Source of the DNA: Mycobacterium sp. ACS1612
GTDB lineage: Bacteria > Actinomycetota > Actinomycetes > Mycobacteriales > Mycobacteriaceae
DNA length: 64,000 nt
Assembly (NCBI RefSeq): GCF_001667505.1
Contig: NZ_LZHZ01000027.1
Location: 1-64,000 of the forward strand
Direction: 5' to 3'
Shown: positions 35,224 to 45,583 of the stretch, piece after piece
Position numbering within the stretch: position 1 is the first letter of the stretch
How the letters are laid out: every line of letters begins with the position of its first letter
Translations under genes and position numbers: made by a program
Notes under the pieces: generated by a model
Told to the model about the DNA's origin: nothing
Seen by the model: the letters and a program-made list of their open reading frames with translations, nothing else
Databases searched by the model: none

Positions 35224-36225
35224 TTACGCCGGGGGCAGCATCCCCGGTGCGCTATTCGGGTCGACCGGAACCGGCACACCGACATTCGGGTTCTGCCCCG
35301 GCGCCGGCGAGGTCACTCCGCCCGCGGGTGGTGGCGGCGCGTTCGGGTCCGGCGGCGGCGGAGGCGGCGGCGTGTACGGCCGGATCGACTGTGCCAGCGT
35401 CACGGCCTCGTCCTTGGGCACCGGGTTGTTCGCGGTGCCCAGCCACACAACAAACCACCGCTCGGGCGCGCGCTGGCCGCGCGGCGTGCCGGGCGTGGTG
35501 GGCGAGCCGACCACGCCTGCCCAGATCTGACCGGTCGGCTTGTTCGTGTCAGTGAACTTCACCTCGTAATACGACGCGACGCCCTCCATACCGCCCGCAT
35601 TCAGCGGCACGGTTTGCTGGTTGACGCGCGTACCGGGGAACGGCATGAAGAACTCACCCATATCGGACGCAAGCCGCTGCGCCGCCTTGGTGTTGTCAGT
35701 TTCCGCGCCTGCGAACAACTTCAGGTCGAGCCGGCCCAGCAGCACGCTGGTGTCGCTCGGCGGCGGTGCGGGTTGGCCGTTGGGCCCGGTGGCCTCGGCC
35801 GGAATCTTGTTCAGCAGCGCCTGCCCGTAGGACAACTGGGTCGCGTCGGCCACCTTCCACCCCGCGGGTACGACGTAGCTGAAGCCGCCCGCGGCGTTGT
35901 CCACCCGACCCGGCTCCGGTGGCGGGGCGGGCGCAGGCGGCGGCGGGGCATTCGGATCCGCGGGCGGTGGCGGCGGCGCGTTCGGGTCCGCGGGCGGTGG
36001 CGGCGGCGCGTTGGGATCCGCGGGCGGCGGCGGAGGCGCGGGGGCTCCAGGAGGCGGCGGCGGACCGTTGAGGAACGTGTTGCCCGCAGGAGGCGGCGGC
36101 GGTGGCGGCGGCGTCGGGTCGGCACTTGCCACCGAAGGCAGTGTCAGCACCACCACCGAGGCGCCGGTGAGCGCCGCGATCGCCAGTGTTTTGGGGAGGC
36201 CCTTGCGGTGTTCCGGCTGAAGCAT
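35224..36225 (-). CDS. apa: Alanine- and proline-rich secreted antigen Apa
   Basis: A 333-residue exported protein of the Apa (45/47-kDa antigen, fibronectin attachment) family, which in M. tuberculosis is O-mannosylated. Signal peptide ~1-35 ([18 protein letters not shown], cleavage near ASA-DP), then a Pro-rich segment of ~75 residues with 10-residue repeats [10 protein letters not shown], a globular domain (~105-285, [36 protein letters not shown]) and a Pro-rich tail ending GMLPPA. Start ATG 36225; a convincing promoter lies 66 bases further upstream. Follows modC in orientation but is probably transcribed from its own promoter. Acts at the cell surface or is released. Confidence 0.93.
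   Translation of the reverse strand: MLQPEHRKGLPKTLAIAALTGASVVVLTLPSVASADPTPPPPPPPPAGNTFLNGPPPPPGAPAPPPPPADPNAPPPPPADPNAPPPPPADPNAPPPPAPAPPPEPGRVDNAAGGFSYVVPAGWKVADATQLSYGQALLNKIPAEATGPNGQPAPPPSDTSVLLGRLDLKLFAGAETDNTKAAQRLASDMGEFFMPFPGTRVNQQTVPLNAGGMEGVASYYEVKFTDTNKPTGQIWAGVVGSPTTPGTPRGQRAPERWFVVWLGTANNPVPKDEAVTLAQSIRPYTPPPPPPPDPNAPPPPAGGVTSPAPGQNPNVGVPVPVDPNSAPGMLPPA
35949..36038. repeat. Three 30-bp tandem repeats in apa
   Basis: Units at 35949-35978, 35979-36008 and 36009-36038 differ at only a few positions and encode the 10-residue repeat [10 protein letters not shown]. Copy number is a likely strain marker because such GC-rich repeats slip. Confidence 0.8.
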
Positions 36226-36298
36226 GTGGAAGAAACTACCGTGTTACGGCCGTGACGCAAGTGCGTGTTGCTCAAAAAGTGTTCAGCAGAAAGATTGC

Positions 36299-36327
36299 TG
36301 TATATCAAATAGTTACTGACAGAGCAA
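36299..36327 (-). promoter_or_regulatory. Promoter of apa
   Basis: Reading the minus strand: TTGCTC (36327-36322), 17-bp spacer, TATACA (36304-36299). Predicted start near 36292, leader about 66 nt. The remaining intergenic stretch 36328-36447 is AT-rich next to the promoter and otherwise unremarkable. Confidence 0.55.
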
Positions 36328-36447
36328 TTTTCGCGAGATTGCTGGCACGGCGACGCCCCCGCGCGTCGCGCGGGCGGTCGAAGCTATGTGCATCCCCGGA
36401 TTTGTGGCCGTTTCGCAACCTTTGAATCGGGCTGGAGCACGGCGTTG

Positions 36448-37506
36448 TTACGCGCTCGGATGGACCGCGACCTCCTGGGCCTTCACCGACATGTAGATGC
36501 GGTCGCCGGGCACCAGCCGCAGTTCGGCAGCCGACTCGGCAGTGATGTCGGCGGCCAGCCCCGGTGCGCCGTCGGGCTGCTCGTCGGCGCGCACCCGGAT
36601 CACCGCGCCGCGGCTGTCGAGTTCGGCGACCGTCACCTCGACGGTGTTGCGTGGGCTGCCGTGCGGCTTGTCCCGGTAGATCGCGACGGCCGCGGGGTTG
36701 AACAGCGCCACAGCTGACTCGCCTGCCACCACGTCCGGCGCCGGGTTGCCGTGCCAGATGCTCCCCCACTGCGTGGTCAGCACCCCGTCGGCGTCCGCGA
36801 TGCCGCCCACCAGGTTCACCCCGGCGAACCGCGCGCCGAAGCGACTTCGCGGAGTGGCCAAAACCGTTGCCGCCGAGCCGGATTCGACGACCCGGCCGTC
36901 GTCGATGACGAGCACACGGTCGGCCAGCGTCAGCACGTCGAGCAGGTCGTGGGTGACCATCAGCGCGCAGCGGCCGTCGCGGGCGAGCACGCGTCGCAGC
37001 ACCTTGCGCATCGCGGTGGCCGCGCCGACGTCCAGACCGGTCAATGGCTCGTCGAGCAGCAGCACATCGGGCTCCGCGGCGAGCGCCCTGGCCAGCGCCA
37101 CCCGCTGCGCCTGCCCGCCCGACAGCTGTCGCGGCAGCCGATCGCCGAGTTCGGCGGCGTCGACCTCGGCGAGCCAATGTGCCGCCGCCGCACGGGAACT
37201 GCGGGGCGCGAACGCCACGTTGCGGATCACGTTCAGATGCGGAAACAGCAACGGGTCCTGCAGCAGCAGGCCGACTCGCCGATCGTGGGTGGCGACGTGA
37301 ATTCCCGCGGCGGTGTCGGTCAGCACCCGCTGCCCGACACGCACGTCGCCACGATCCGGCCGCACCAGACCTGCGATCACGTGCAGGGCCGTCGACTTGC
37401 CCGCTCCGTTCGGGCCGAGCACGGCCAGCACTTCGCCTGCGGCGACTTCGAATTCGAGGTCGATATCGCGACTGTCGACGACCGCCCGCAGCTGCACACC
37501 GGTCAT
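36448..37506 (-). CDS. modC: Molybdate-type ABC transporter ATPase ModC
   Basis: A 352-residue ATPase energising import, probably of molybdate. Walker A GPNGAGKST near residue 32, signature LSGGQAQRVALARAL and Walker B DVLLLDEPLTGLD follow in order. The C-terminal ~100 residues contain a TOBE-type oxyanion-binding domain (SPRNTVEVTVAELDSRGAVI), characteristic of ModC and related CUT/MOI importers. It lies 6 bp after modB. No periplasmic binding-protein gene is adjacent. Sulfate or tungstate would be alternative substrates. Confidence 0.9.
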   Translation of the reverse strand: MTGVQLRAVVDSRDIDLEFEVAAGEVLAVLGPNGAGKSTALHVIAGLVRPDRGDVRVGQRVLTDTAAGIHVATHDRRVGLLLQDPLLFPHLNVIRNVAFAPRSSRAAAAHWLAEVDAAELGDRLPRQLSGGQAQRVALARALAAEPDVLLLDEPLTGLDVGAATAMRKVLRRVLARDGRCALMVTHDLLDVLTLADRVLVIDDGRVVESGSAATVLATPRSRFGARFAGVNLVGGIADADGVLTTQWGSIWHGNPAPDVVAGESAVALFNPAAVAIYRDKPHGSPRNTVEVTVAELDSRGAVIRVRADEQPDGAPGLAADITAESAAELRLVPGDRIYMSVKAQEVAVHPSA

Positions 37507-37512
37507 CGCATG

Positions 37513-38292
37513 TCACCAGGCACTGGCGTTGCGCAGCCTGCGGCTGCCCAATCCGAGGACGACGACAGCCGCCACGGCGACCAGCAGCAGGGACAGCGCG
37601 ACCGCGGCGTCGGCGTCGCTCTCGCGCTGCAGATAGATCTCCAGCGGCAGCGTCCTGGTGACGCCTTCACGAGACCCGGCGAACGTCAGCGTCGCGCCGA
37701 ACTCGCCGAGCGAGCGGGCGAACGCCAGCACCGCACCGGAGATCAGGCCCGGCGCCAGGAGCGGCAACGACACCCGCCACCACACCGTCGTCGGCCTCGC
37801 GCCGAGCGTCGCGGCCACCACCTCGTAGTCCGCGCCCGCGGTGCGGGCCGCGCCTTCCAGCGCGATGACGAGAAACGGCAGCGACACGAACGTCTGCGCC
37901 AGCACCACGGCCGTCGTCGTGAACGCGATCTGGATGCCCGCGGCGTCGAGGTACTCGCCGATCAAGCCGAGCCGACCGAACGCGTACAGCAGCGCGATTC
38001 CGCCGACCACAGGCGGCAGCACCAGCGGCAACAGAATCAACGGCCTGGCGATACGGACCAGGCGGGCGTCGCCGCGGGCCAGGACCAGCGCCATCGGCAC
38101 ACCAAACAGCAGGCACAGCGCGGTGCTCGCCGCCGCGGTCTTGAGGCTCAGCACCAGCGCGGTGGTCGACGACTCGCTGCTGATCAGCGTCCAGAAGTGC
38201 GGCCAATCGACCTTGACCGCCACCGCGAGCAGCGGCAGCACGACGAAGCACGCCCCGATCGCCGCGGGCAGATAAATCCAGCGGGGCAGCAC
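37513..38292 (-). CDS. modB: Molybdate-type ABC transporter permease ModB
   Basis: A 259-residue permease with about five to six membrane segments. The EAA-type loop reads [24 protein letters not shown] near residue 160, and [21 protein letters not shown] helices precede it; [18 protein letters not shown] is typical of ModB. First gene of the minus-strand run modB-modC. In M. tuberculosis modA precedes modB (recalled), but here only ~80 bp separates modB from the divergent SDR gene at 38422, so modA is missing locally. Confidence 0.9.
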   Translation of the reverse strand: MLPRWIYLPAAIGACFVVLPLLAVAVKVDWPHFWTLISSESSTTALVLSLKTAAASTALCLLFGVPMALVLARGDARLVRIARPLILLPLVLPPVVGGIALLYAFGRLGLIGEYLDAAGIQIAFTTTAVVLAQTFVSLPFLVIALEGAARTAGADYEVVAATLGARPTTVWWRVSLPLLAPGLISGAVLAFARSLGEFGATLTFAGSREGVTRTLPLEIYLQRESDADAAVALSLLLVAVAAVVVLGLGSRRLRNASAW

Positions 38293-38421
38293 AAATGACG
38301 ACCCTATGGCACATGCCCCGAACTGTTGCCGTGTCGAATTTCACGCGCTAGCTACTGTCCAGTAACATGACCGGTGACTCGCTGGGGTTCAGCGTTGAAC
38401 GAAGGTAGGAGGGCCTTAGTC

Positions 38422-39093
38422 ATGGAGGTGCTCGTCACCGGCGGCGATACCGATCTGGGACGCACGGTCGCGGAGAGGTTTTGCGATGCGGGGCATCGGG
38501 TCGTGATCGCAGGGGCGCGCCGCGACGACCTCGAGGTCGCCGCCAAGGAACTCGATGTCGACGCGATCGTTTTCGACAACACCGATCCGGCCAGTCTCGA
38601 AGAGGCACGCAGCCGATTCCCGCACCATCTGGACACCATCGTCAACGTGCCCGCGCCGCGCTGGGATGCGGGCGATCCGCGCACCTACACGCTGAGCGAC
38701 CTGGCCGCGGCTTGGCGCAACGCGCTGGACTCGACCGCCCTTTCGGCGGTGTTGACCGTCCAGATCCTCGGCGATCATCTGCGGTCGGGCGGCTCGATCG
38801 TCAACGTCATTCCCGACCAGCCTCGCGAAGGCAGCGCGGAGTCCGCGGTGAAGGCCGCGATCGCAGACTGGACCGCCGGGCAGGCCACGCACTTCGGCAC
38901 CCGCGGCATCACGGTCAACGCGGTGGCGTCGGGCCGCAACGCGGAGCCCTGCTACGACGGTCTGTCGCGCACTCCCGCGCCGGTGGCCGGCGAGATCGCC
39001 CGGTTGGCGTTGTTCCTGACGACGCCCGCCGCCCGGCACATCACCGGACAGACGCTGCACGTCAGCCACGGCGCGCTGACGAACTTCGGCTGA
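38422..39093 (+). CDS. Short-chain dehydrogenase/reductase family protein
   Basis: A 223-residue SDR-fold protein with an altered active site. The N-terminal VLVTGGDTDLGRTVAERFCD replaces the usual TGxxxGIG with TGGDTDLG; the Asn region reads IVNVPAPRWD; the expected catalytic Y-x-x-x-K is not obvious (SAVKAAIADWTAGQA lacks the Tyr), while the C-terminal HITGQTLHVSHGA is typical. It may therefore bind a nucleotide without classical SDR catalysis. ATG 38422 has AGGAGG upstream; a GTG at 38374 is less likely. Matches Rv1856c by neighbourhood, as recalled. Confidence 0.83.
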   Translation: MEVLVTGGDTDLGRTVAERFCDAGHRVVIAGARRDDLEVAAKELDVDAIVFDNTDPASLEEARSRFPHHLDTIVNVPAPRWDAGDPRTYTLSDLAAAWRNALDSTALSAVLTVQILGDHLRSGGSIVNVIPDQPREGSAESAVKAAIADWTAGQATHFGTRGITVNAVASGRNAEPCYDGLSRTPAPVAGEIARLALFLTTPAARHITGQTLHVSHGALTNFG

Positions 39094-39152
39094 AATATTC
39101 CCCGTTCGCCGGGAGCTAAAACGGGGTGACCGCCCCGCTTAGTTGTGGTTAC

Positions 39153-40091
39153 GTGAGCCGCGTGACAATCAAACTCGGACTCCAGATCCCCAACTTCAGT
39201 TACGGCACCGGTGTCGAAGCGATCTTCCCGACCGTGATCGCGCAGGCCCAGGAAGCCGATGCGGCAGGCTTCGACTCGGTCTTCCTGATGGACCACTTGT
39301 ATCAGCTGCCCGGCCTCGGCACCCCCGACCAGCCGATGCTAGAGGCGTACACCGCGCTCGGCGGACTCGCGGCCATCACCGAGAACGTCCAACTCGGCAC
39401 CCTCGTGACCGGCAACACGTACCGCAATCCGACGCTGTTGGCCAAGGAGATCACCACGCTCGACGTGATGAGCCAGGGCCGCGCGATCCTGGGCATCGGC
39501 ACCGGCTGGTTCGAGCTCGAACACGAGCAACTCGGCTACGAGTTCGGCACCTTCACCGACCGCTTCAACAAGTTGGGCGAGGCGCTGCAGATCATCCTGC
39601 CGATGCTGCGCGGCGAGCGGCCGACCTTCGAGGGCACGTACTACCGCGCCAAGGAGGCGATGGCCAACCCGCGGTTCCGTGATCACATCCCGCTGATGAT
39701 CGGCGGCAGCGGCGAGAAGAAGACGATTCCGTTGGCCGCCAAGTACTTTGACCACCTCAACATCATCGCCGGCTTCGACGAACTGGCCCGCAAGGTGGCC
39801 GTGGTGAAGCAGCGCTGCGAGGAGATCGACCGTGATCCCGCGACGTTGGAGACCAGTGTTCTGGTCATCGCCATCATCGACGAGAAGTTCTCGGCTGACC
39901 AGGTTCCGGAGGACTTCCGGCAGCAGGCCGTGGTCGGCGGCCCCGAGCAGGTGGCCGACCAGATCAAGGAAAAGGTGCTCGACGCCGGCGTCGACGGTGT
40001 CATCCTCAGCCCGGTCACCAGCATCAACGGGTATCAGCCGGGCAACATCACCGCGGTGGCCGAGAAGTTGAAGCCGATGCTCGCGGGATAG
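39153..40091 (+). CDS. LLM-class F420-dependent oxidoreductase
   Basis: About 312 residues, luciferase-like TIM barrel: KLGLQIPNFSYGTGVEAIFP, AAGFDSVFLMDHLYQLPGLG, LGTLVTGNTYRNPTLLAKE and GRAILGIGTGWFELEHEQLG are typical of the F420-binding branch. Possible GTG starts at 39126, 39153 and 39162; none has a strong ribosome site, so the start is uncertain by up to 12 codons. Lies between the SDR gene and ndh, as Rv1855c does in M. tuberculosis (recalled). Substrate unknown. Confidence 0.87.
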   Translation: MSRVTIKLGLQIPNFSYGTGVEAIFPTVIAQAQEADAAGFDSVFLMDHLYQLPGLGTPDQPMLEAYTALGGLAAITENVQLGTLVTGNTYRNPTLLAKEITTLDVMSQGRAILGIGTGWFELEHEQLGYEFGTFTDRFNKLGEALQIILPMLRGERPTFEGTYYRAKEAMANPRFRDHIPLMIGGSGEKKTIPLAAKYFDHLNIIAGFDELARKVAVVKQRCEEIDRDPATLETSVLVIAIIDEKFSADQVPEDFRQQAVVGGPEQVADQIKEKVLDAGVDGVILSPVTSINGYQPGNITAVAEKLKPMLAG

Positions 40092-40201
40092 CCAGCGTTT
40101 AAACGCGTGTCGGCGTGGCAAATCTCACCGCGCTGCGGGGATACCGGGCGACTACCGTAGTGTCTGTATAAGTGCACGTGTAGTCCGTCGAGGAGCCCAA
40201 A

Positions 40202-41575
40202 ATGAGCCATCCCGGAGCCACTGCAACTGACCGCCACAAGGTGGTGATCATCGGTTCGGGTTTCGGCGGTTTGAACGCCGCGAAGGCACTCAAGCATGCC
40301 GACGTGGACATCAAGATGATCGCGCGGACCACGCATCATCTGTTCCAGCCGTTGCTGTATCAGGTGGCCACCGGGATCATCTCGTCGGGTGAGATTGCCC
40401 CGCCGACACGCATCATCCTGCGCAGGCAGAAAAACGTGCAGGTGCTGCTGGGCAACGTGACACGCATCGACCTCGCGAACAAGACCATCAAGTCGGAGTT
40501 GCTCGGCCACACCTACGTCACGCCGTACGACAGCCTGATCATCGCGGCGGGCGCCGGCCAGTCCTACTTCGGCAACGATCACTTCGCCGAGTGGGCGCCG
40601 GGCATGAAGACCGTCGACGACGCACTCGAGTTGCGCGGCCGCATCCTCGGCGCGTTCGAACAAGCTGAACGCTCGAGTGATCCCGCGCGCCGCGAGAAGC
40701 TGTTGACGTTCACGGTCGTCGGCGCCGGGCCCACCGGTGTCGAGATGGCCGGGCAGATCGCCGAACTCGCCGACCACACGCTCAAAGGCGCGTTCCGGCA
40801 TATCGATTCGACGCAGGCCAAGGTTATCCTGCTGGACGCGGCGCCTGCGGTGCTACCGCCGATGGGCGAGAAGCTCGGCAAGAAGGCGCAGGCCCGGTTG
40901 GAGAAGATGGGCGTCGACATCCAGCTCGGCGCGATGGTCACCGACGTCGACCGCAACGGCATCACGGTCAAGGATTCCGACGGCACCATCCGGCGTATCG
41001 AGTCGGCGACCAAGGTGTGGTCGGCCGGTGTATCGGCCAGCCCGCTGGGACGCGACCTCGCCGAGCAGTCCGATGTGGAGCTGGACCGTGCCGGTCGGGT
41101 GAAGGTGCTGCCGGACCTGACAATTCCCGGCCATCCGAATGTCTTCGTGGTCGGCGACATGGCGGCCGTGGAAGGGGTGCCGGGCATGGCGCAGGGCGCC
41201 ATCCAGGGCGCCAAGTACGCGGCCAAGGCAATCAAGGCTGAACTGCGGGGCGCCGATCCCGCGCAGCGTGAGCCGTTCCAGTACTTCGACAAGGGTTCGA
41301 TGGCCACCGTGTCGCGGTTCTCCGCGGTCGCCAAGGTCGGCCCCATCGAGTTCGGCGGCTTCATCGCCTGGCTGGCCTGGCTGGTGTTGCACTTGATCTA
41401 CCTCGTCGGCTTCAAGACGAAGGTCACCACGCTGCTGTCGTGGACGGTCACGTTCCTGTCCAGGGCGCGCGGCAACCTGACCATCACCGAGCAGCAGGCC
41501 TACGCGCGCACCAGGATCGAAGAACTCCAGGAGATCGCGGCCGGGGTTCAGGACGGTGAACGGGCGGCGAGCTAG
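40202..41575 (+). CDS. ndh: Type II NADH dehydrogenase
   Basis: A 457-residue non-proton-pumping NADH:menaquinone oxidoreductase, peripheral on the inner face of the membrane. FAD motif VVIIGSGFGGLNAAKALK near 14-31; ARTTHHLFQPLLYQVATG follows as in other NDH-2; NAD motif TVVGAGPTGVEMAGQIAEL near 177; second FAD motif VFVVGDMAAVEGVPGMAQGA near 315. The C-terminal hydrophobic helix (WLAWLVLHLIYLVGF) anchors it. ATG 40202 with GAGGAG upstream (40189-40196 region). Corresponds to Rv1854c (recalled). A TATAAG -10-like element lies at 40167-40172 without a clear -35 box. Confidence 0.96.
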   Translation: MSHPGATATDRHKVVIIGSGFGGLNAAKALKHADVDIKMIARTTHHLFQPLLYQVATGIISSGEIAPPTRIILRRQKNVQVLLGNVTRIDLANKTIKSELLGHTYVTPYDSLIIAAGAGQSYFGNDHFAEWAPGMKTVDDALELRGRILGAFEQAERSSDPARREKLLTFTVVGAGPTGVEMAGQIAELADHTLKGAFRHIDSTQAKVILLDAAPAVLPPMGEKLGKKAQARLEKMGVDIQLGAMVTDVDRNGITVKDSDGTIRRIESATKVWSAGVSASPLGRDLAEQSDVELDRAGRVKVLPDLTIPGHPNVFVVGDMAAVEGVPGMAQGAIQGAKYAAKAIKAELRGADPAQREPFQYFDKGSMATVSRFSAVAKVGPIEFGGFIAWLAWLVLHLIYLVGFKTKVTTLLSWTVTFLSRARGNLTITEQQAYARTRIEELQEIAAGVQDGERAAS

Positions 41576-42198
41576 AGTCGCTCGCCCTGCCAGGTCGACA
41601 GGCAGCCGCCGCCGGCCAGCGCGAGTCTCACGCCCTCGGTGGCGGCGTCACTGTCGGGATAGTGCAATTCGCTGACGCACGCCATCGGCGTGCCGAGCGC
41701 GTCGTCGGCGACCGATCCGTTGCCCAGTTCGATTCGATGCCGAAGAAGCGGTGACCCGTCGACGTCGGCGTGCAGTGAGCCCGTCCAAAACCCTTCGCGC
41801 TCATCGGATCTGCCGATCTGGATGCGTTCGCGCAACCGGACCCGGCTTGCTTCGGCCAGTTCGAGCCGCGTCGACGTGAAGTGGCGCGAGGTGGCGGCGA
41901 CGACGGTCGGTTGCGGATCGAGGTCGAGATCGCCTGCCACCTCCAGCGTCCAGACCGCGTGCGACTCCCGCGTCACCGAACCGGGGAGCGTCACCGTCGC
42001 CGCCGCGGTGCGCACCCGCAGCAGGGCGCCGGCCTCCACCACGACGCGGATGTGGATCGCGTCGCCGCCGAGCGGGGTGGCGGCCGCGGACACCAGGTGC
42101 ACGGTGTCCGGTTCGGTGCGCCGCGCCGCGACCGCTCCCGCACACTCGATGTGCGGATGCCTGCCGCTGCGGGCGACGATCAGGACGTTGGAACGCAC
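41572..42198 (-). CDS. ureD: Urease accessory protein UreD
   Basis: A 208-residue urease accessory protein that helps UreF and UreG insert nickel into the urease core. Recognised by the N-terminal [18 protein letters not shown], the [20 protein letters not shown] region and its place at the end of the ure operon. Shorter than the ~270 residues common in other bacteria; a short UreD is, as I recall, the rule in mycobacteria. Overlaps ureG by 19 bp and the convergent ndh gene by 4 bp. Confidence 0.9.
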   Translation of the reverse strand: MRSNVLIVARSGRHPHIECAGAVAARRTEPDTVHLVSAAATPLGGDAIHIRVVVEAGALLRVRTAAATVTLPGSVTRESHAVWTLEVAGDLDLDPQPTVVAATSRHFTSTRLELAEASRVRLRERIQIGRSDEREGFWTGSLHADVDGSPLLRHRIELGNGSVADDALGTPMACVSELHYPDSDAATEGVRLALAGGGCLSTWQGERL

Positions 42199-42869
42199 AG
42201 CTGTTCCCGCACCCAGGCCAACACCGCCGACGCGGCGGGATCTTCGGTCAACGAGATCAGGGCCGTCGGCCTGTCGCCGCGCACCTTGGCCGCGTCGCGA
42301 CGCATGACCTCCAGGTCGGCGCCCACCAACGGGGCGAGGTCGGTCTTGTTGACCACCAACAGATCTGAATACGTGACGCCAGGCCCGCCTTTACGGGGCA
42401 CCTTGTCGCCGCCCGCGACGTCGATGACGAAGATCTGCACATCGACCAGCCCCGAGGAGAACGTCGCCGTCAGGTTGTCGCCGCCGGACTCGACGAGGAT
42501 CAGGTCGAGGCGGTCGTTGCGGGCGATCAGGTCCTCGACCGCATCCAGGTTCGCGGTGATGTCGTCGCGGATCGCGGTGTGCGGGCACCCGCCGGTCTGC
42601 ACCGCGGCGATCCTTTCGTCCGGCAAAACCGCATGGCGGCGCAGGAAGTCGGCATCCTCGGTGGTGTAGATGTCGTTGGTCAGCACGGCCAGCGACAACT
42701 CGTCGCGGAGTTGGCGGCACAGTGCGGCGACGAGTGCGGTCTTGCCGGAGCCGACAGGACCGCCGACGCCGATGCGCAGCGGCTCCCCCGGTTCCCGCTG
42801 CCTGCGCGGTCGTTCAGTGTGGGCGTGGGGCTCGCCAGCCGATTCGAAAGAGTGGTAATGCGGTGGCAT
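42180..42869 (-). CDS. ureG: Urease accessory GTPase UreG
   Basis: A 229-residue SIMIBI GTPase that delivers nickel to urease. P-loop [19 protein letters not shown] near residue 35, the metal-binding CPH in [12 protein letters not shown] near 92, [12 protein letters not shown] and the guanine-specifying [10 protein letters not shown] are all present. The N-terminus has several histidines ([16 protein letters not shown]) that may bind nickel. Ten bp after ureF; overlaps ureD by 19 bp. Confidence 0.96.
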   Translation of the reverse strand: MPPHYHSFESAGEPHAHTERPRRQREPGEPLRIGVGGPVGSGKTALVAALCRQLRDELSLAVLTNDIYTTEDADFLRRHAVLPDERIAAVQTGGCPHTAIRDDITANLDAVEDLIARNDRLDLILVESGGDNLTATFSSGLVDVQIFVIDVAGGDKVPRKGGPGVTYSDLLVVNKTDLAPLVGADLEVMRRDAAKVRGDRPTALISLTEDPAASAVLAWVREQLCVPTS

Positions 42870-42879
42870 GGCCTGCCTT

Positions 42880-43515
42880 TCAGGAGACGAACAACGGGCG
42901 CTCGCGTTCGGTGTGGCGTTGGGCCAGCACGTCGAGCAGCGGATCGGACAGGTCGGCCAGCCCCTTGGCGGCCTCGGCGGCGGTGGCCTCGCACAGCGGT
43001 GCCAGCTCGAAGGTCACAGCCGCGACGTCGCCGGGATCGAGCGCCAGCAGACGTTGGGCGGCCGTCGCCGAACCGGTCATCGTGGTGTACACCACCGACA
43101 CCGCGGTCTGGTCGGGGTTCAGCCCGCTGGCCCTGCCGACCTCACCCGCGGCGACCGCAAGGTGCGGGGTCGACCCGAGGGACCGCCAGTCGTGGTCGGG
43201 CCACACCCGCCGAGCCAGCCTCGCGAGCCCGCGGCCCTGGGCGCGCGAGGCCTGTCGGGCGGCGGGAGCCGGTGTGCGGGCGTCGGTTTCGCGGTCCGCC
43301 TCGTCGACGGTCAGGGTGCCGTCATGCGCAGCGACGGCCAGCGACGCCGTCACGAGGCCGTGCGTGCGGATTCTGCGGCTCAAGTAGGCCCGCAGCGTCG
43401 TCAGGTCGGTCACCAGACCGGAAGTGACCGCCTCCTCCATGCCGCCGGAGTGCACGTGACCGCCGGTGGGCAGCCGCGAGTCGGCGAGCGTGAGAAGGGT
43501 CGACAGGTTGGTCAT
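42880..43515 (-). CDS. ureF: Urease accessory protein UreF
   Basis: A 211-residue helical accessory protein bridging UreD and UreG. N-terminal [20 protein letters not shown] corresponds to the family's LxxPxGxxxHSxGLE region. I chose ATG 43515, which shares one base with the ureC stop (TGATG); an upstream reading from 43572 lies inside ureC. The length equals what I recall for mycobacterial UreF. Confidence 0.92.
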   Translation of the reverse strand: MTNLSTLLTLADSRLPTGGHVHSGGMEEAVTSGLVTDLTTLRAYLSRRIRTHGLVTASLAVAAHDGTLTVDEADRETDARTPAPAARQASRAQGRGLARLARRVWPDHDWRSLGSTPHLAVAAGEVGRASGLNPDQTAVSVVYTTMTGSATAAQRLLALDPGDVAAVTFELAPLCEATAAEAAKGLADLSDPLLDVLAQRHTERERPLFVS

Positions 43516-45236
43516 CAGAACAGGAAATACCTTTGGGCCATCGGCAATTCGTTGGCTGGTTGTTCCTGCCACACCTCACCATCGATGCGCACCGTGAAGG
43601 TGTCGGGATCGACTTCGATGTCCGGCATCGCGTCGTTGAGAGGCATATCCGCTTTGCCGACCTTGCGGACATCTCGCACCCCAACCAGCCGGCGTTTCAC
43701 GCTAATCCGGTCGGCGAGGCGATCTTCGAGTGCCTGAGGCGCAACGAAGTGCACCGAGTTGGCTGCCGCAGCAGCGGGTGCCGCGCCGAACATCGGCCGT
43801 GGCAGCACTGGCTGAGGCGTCGGGATGGACGCGTTGGCGTCGCCCATCGCGGCCCACGCGATCATGCCGCCCTTGATCACCATGTGTGGGCGGACGCCGA
43901 AGAAGGCGGGCTGCCACAGCACCAGATCCGCGAGTTTCCCGGTCTCGACGGATCCGACTTCGCGGTCGATCCCGTGCGCGATCGCCGGACAGATGGTGTA
44001 TTTCGCGATGTACCTCTGCACCCGGTTGTTATCTGCCGCACCGTCACCCGGTAGCGCGCCGCGGCGCTTCTTCATCATGTGTGCGGTCTGCCAGGTCCGC
44101 ATCACCACCTCGCCGATGCGCCCCATGGCCTGCGCGTCGCTGCCGATCATCGAGATGGCGCCGATGTCGTGCAGGAGGTCCTCGGCCGCGATGGTCGACG
44201 GCCGGATCCGGCTCTCGGCGAACGCCAGGTCCTCGGGAATGCTGGGGTTGAGATGGTGGCAGACCATCAGCATGTCGAGGTGTTCGTCGAGGGTGTTCAC
44301 CGTGTGCGGCCGGGTCGGATTGGTCGAGCTCGGAAGGACATTCGGCTCCGAGGCGACGGTGATGATGTCCGGTGCGTGACCGCCGCCGGCGCCCTCGGTG
44401 TGGTAGGCGTGGATGCCGCGGCCTGCGATGGCCGCCAGGGTGTCCTCGACGAAGCCGAGTTCGTTGAGGGTGTCGGTGTGCAGGTTGACTTGGACGCCGT
44501 ACTCGTCGGCCACCCGCAGGCACGCGTCGATAGCGGCCGGCGTCGAGCCCCAGTCCTCATGTAGCTTGAAACCCGCAGCGCCGGAACGCAACTGCTCTCG
44601 CATCGAGTCGAGCCTGATCGTGTTGCCCTTGGCGAGCAGGGCGATGTTCAACGGCCAGTGGTCGAGCGCCTCGAGCATCCGGGCCAGATGCCAGGCGCCG
44701 GGTGTGACCGTGGTGGCCTTGCTACCCTCCGCAGGTCCGGTGCCACCGGCGACGATCGTGGTGATGCCGCCGCCAAGCGCTTCTTCCATGATCTGCGGGC
44801 AGATCAGATGCACGTGACAGTCGATGGCGCCCGCGGTGAGGATCAGTCCGTTGCCCGCGATCACTTCGGTGGCCGGGCCGACAACGAGGTCGGTGCTCAC
44901 CCCCGGCATGATGTCGGGGTTGCCGGCCTTGCCGATGCCCGTGATCCGACCGCCGCGAATCGCGATGTCGGCCTTGATGATTCCCCAGTGGTCGACGATG
45001 GTCGCACCGGTGATCACGGTATCGGGCGAGCCTTCGGCCCGAATGGTCTTGCCTTGCCCCATCGACTCGCGGAGCACCTTACCGCCGCCGAACACCGCCT
45101 CGTCGCCCGCGCGCCCCGGCCCGCCGCTGAGGTCGTCGGTGATCTCGATGAACAGGTCGGTGTCGGCCAACCGGATCCGGTCGCCCGTCGTCGGGCCGTA
45201 CAGCTGCGCGTACCGCCGTCGCGACAATGCCGTCAC
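43515..45236 (-). CDS. ureC: Urease alpha subunit
   Basis: The 573-residue catalytic subunit that hydrolyses urea to ammonia and carbamate at a two-nickel centre. Nickel ligands are in [10 protein letters not shown] near residue 134 and in the later [12 protein letters not shown]; the carbamylated lysine is in GFKLHEDWG near 218; the mobile-flap His is in [15 protein letters not shown] near 320. Full length. Its start overlaps ureB by 4 bp and its stop shares a base with ureF. Confidence 0.98.
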   Translation of the reverse strand: MTALSRRRYAQLYGPTTGDRIRLADTDLFIEITDDLSGGPGRAGDEAVFGGGKVLRESMGQGKTIRAEGSPDTVITGATIVDHWGIIKADIAIRGGRITGIGKAGNPDIMPGVSTDLVVGPATEVIAGNGLILTAGAIDCHVHLICPQIMEEALGGGITTIVAGGTGPAEGSKATTVTPGAWHLARMLEALDHWPLNIALLAKGNTIRLDSMREQLRSGAAGFKLHEDWGSTPAAIDACLRVADEYGVQVNLHTDTLNELGFVEDTLAAIAGRGIHAYHTEGAGGGHAPDIITVASEPNVLPSSTNPTRPHTVNTLDEHLDMLMVCHHLNPSIPEDLAFAESRIRPSTIAAEDLLHDIGAISMIGSDAQAMGRIGEVVMRTWQTAHMMKKRRGALPGDGAADNNRVQRYIAKYTICPAIAHGIDREVGSVETGKLADLVLWQPAFFGVRPHMVIKGGMIAWAAMGDANASIPTPQPVLPRPMFGAAPAAAAANSVHFVAPQALEDRLADRISVKRRLVGVRDVRKVGKADMPLNDAMPDIEVDPDTFTVRIDGEVWQEQPANELPMAQRYFLF

Positions 45237-45583
45237 CGCGAGTCCAGCCTTCCGGGCGGGTCGAGCGTCAGCCCGTGCACCTCGCGGTAGCCCCCGAGCG
45301 GTACCAGCACAACGCGTTGTGCAATGCCCGGCTCGAAGCGCACCGCGGTACCCGCCGGGATGTCGAGGCGGTGGCCGTGGGCGGCGTCGCGGTCGAAGCG
45401 AAGCGCGCTGTTGGCCTGGGGCAGGTGGACATGACTGCCGACCTGAACGGGGCGGTCACCGGTGTTGACGACGTCGAGGGTCAGCCGTGTTGCGCCAGCG
45501 TTGATCTCGATGTCACCCTCGCCGTAGATGATCTCTCCCGGCGCCCACGATGCGCGATCCGCCGTCGGCTTCTCGCTTGTCAT
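45233..45583 (-). CDS. ureB: Urease beta subunit
   Basis: A 116-residue structural subunit. Family hallmarks: [32 protein letters not shown] and [16 protein letters not shown], then [11 protein letters not shown]. Overlaps ureA and ureC by 4 bp at each end, as expected for a tightly coupled operon. Confidence 0.97.
   Translation of the reverse strand: MTSEKPTADRASWAPGEIIYGEGDIEINAGATRLTLDVVNTGDRPVQVGSHVHLPQANSALRFDRDAAHGHRLDIPAGTAVRFEPGIAQRVVLVPLGGYREVHGLTLDPPGRLDSR

Noticed and set aside
39100..39126. Possible hairpin CCCCGTT...AACGGGG after the SDR gene
   Set aside because: Only 7 bp with a 13-nt loop; too weak to call a terminator.
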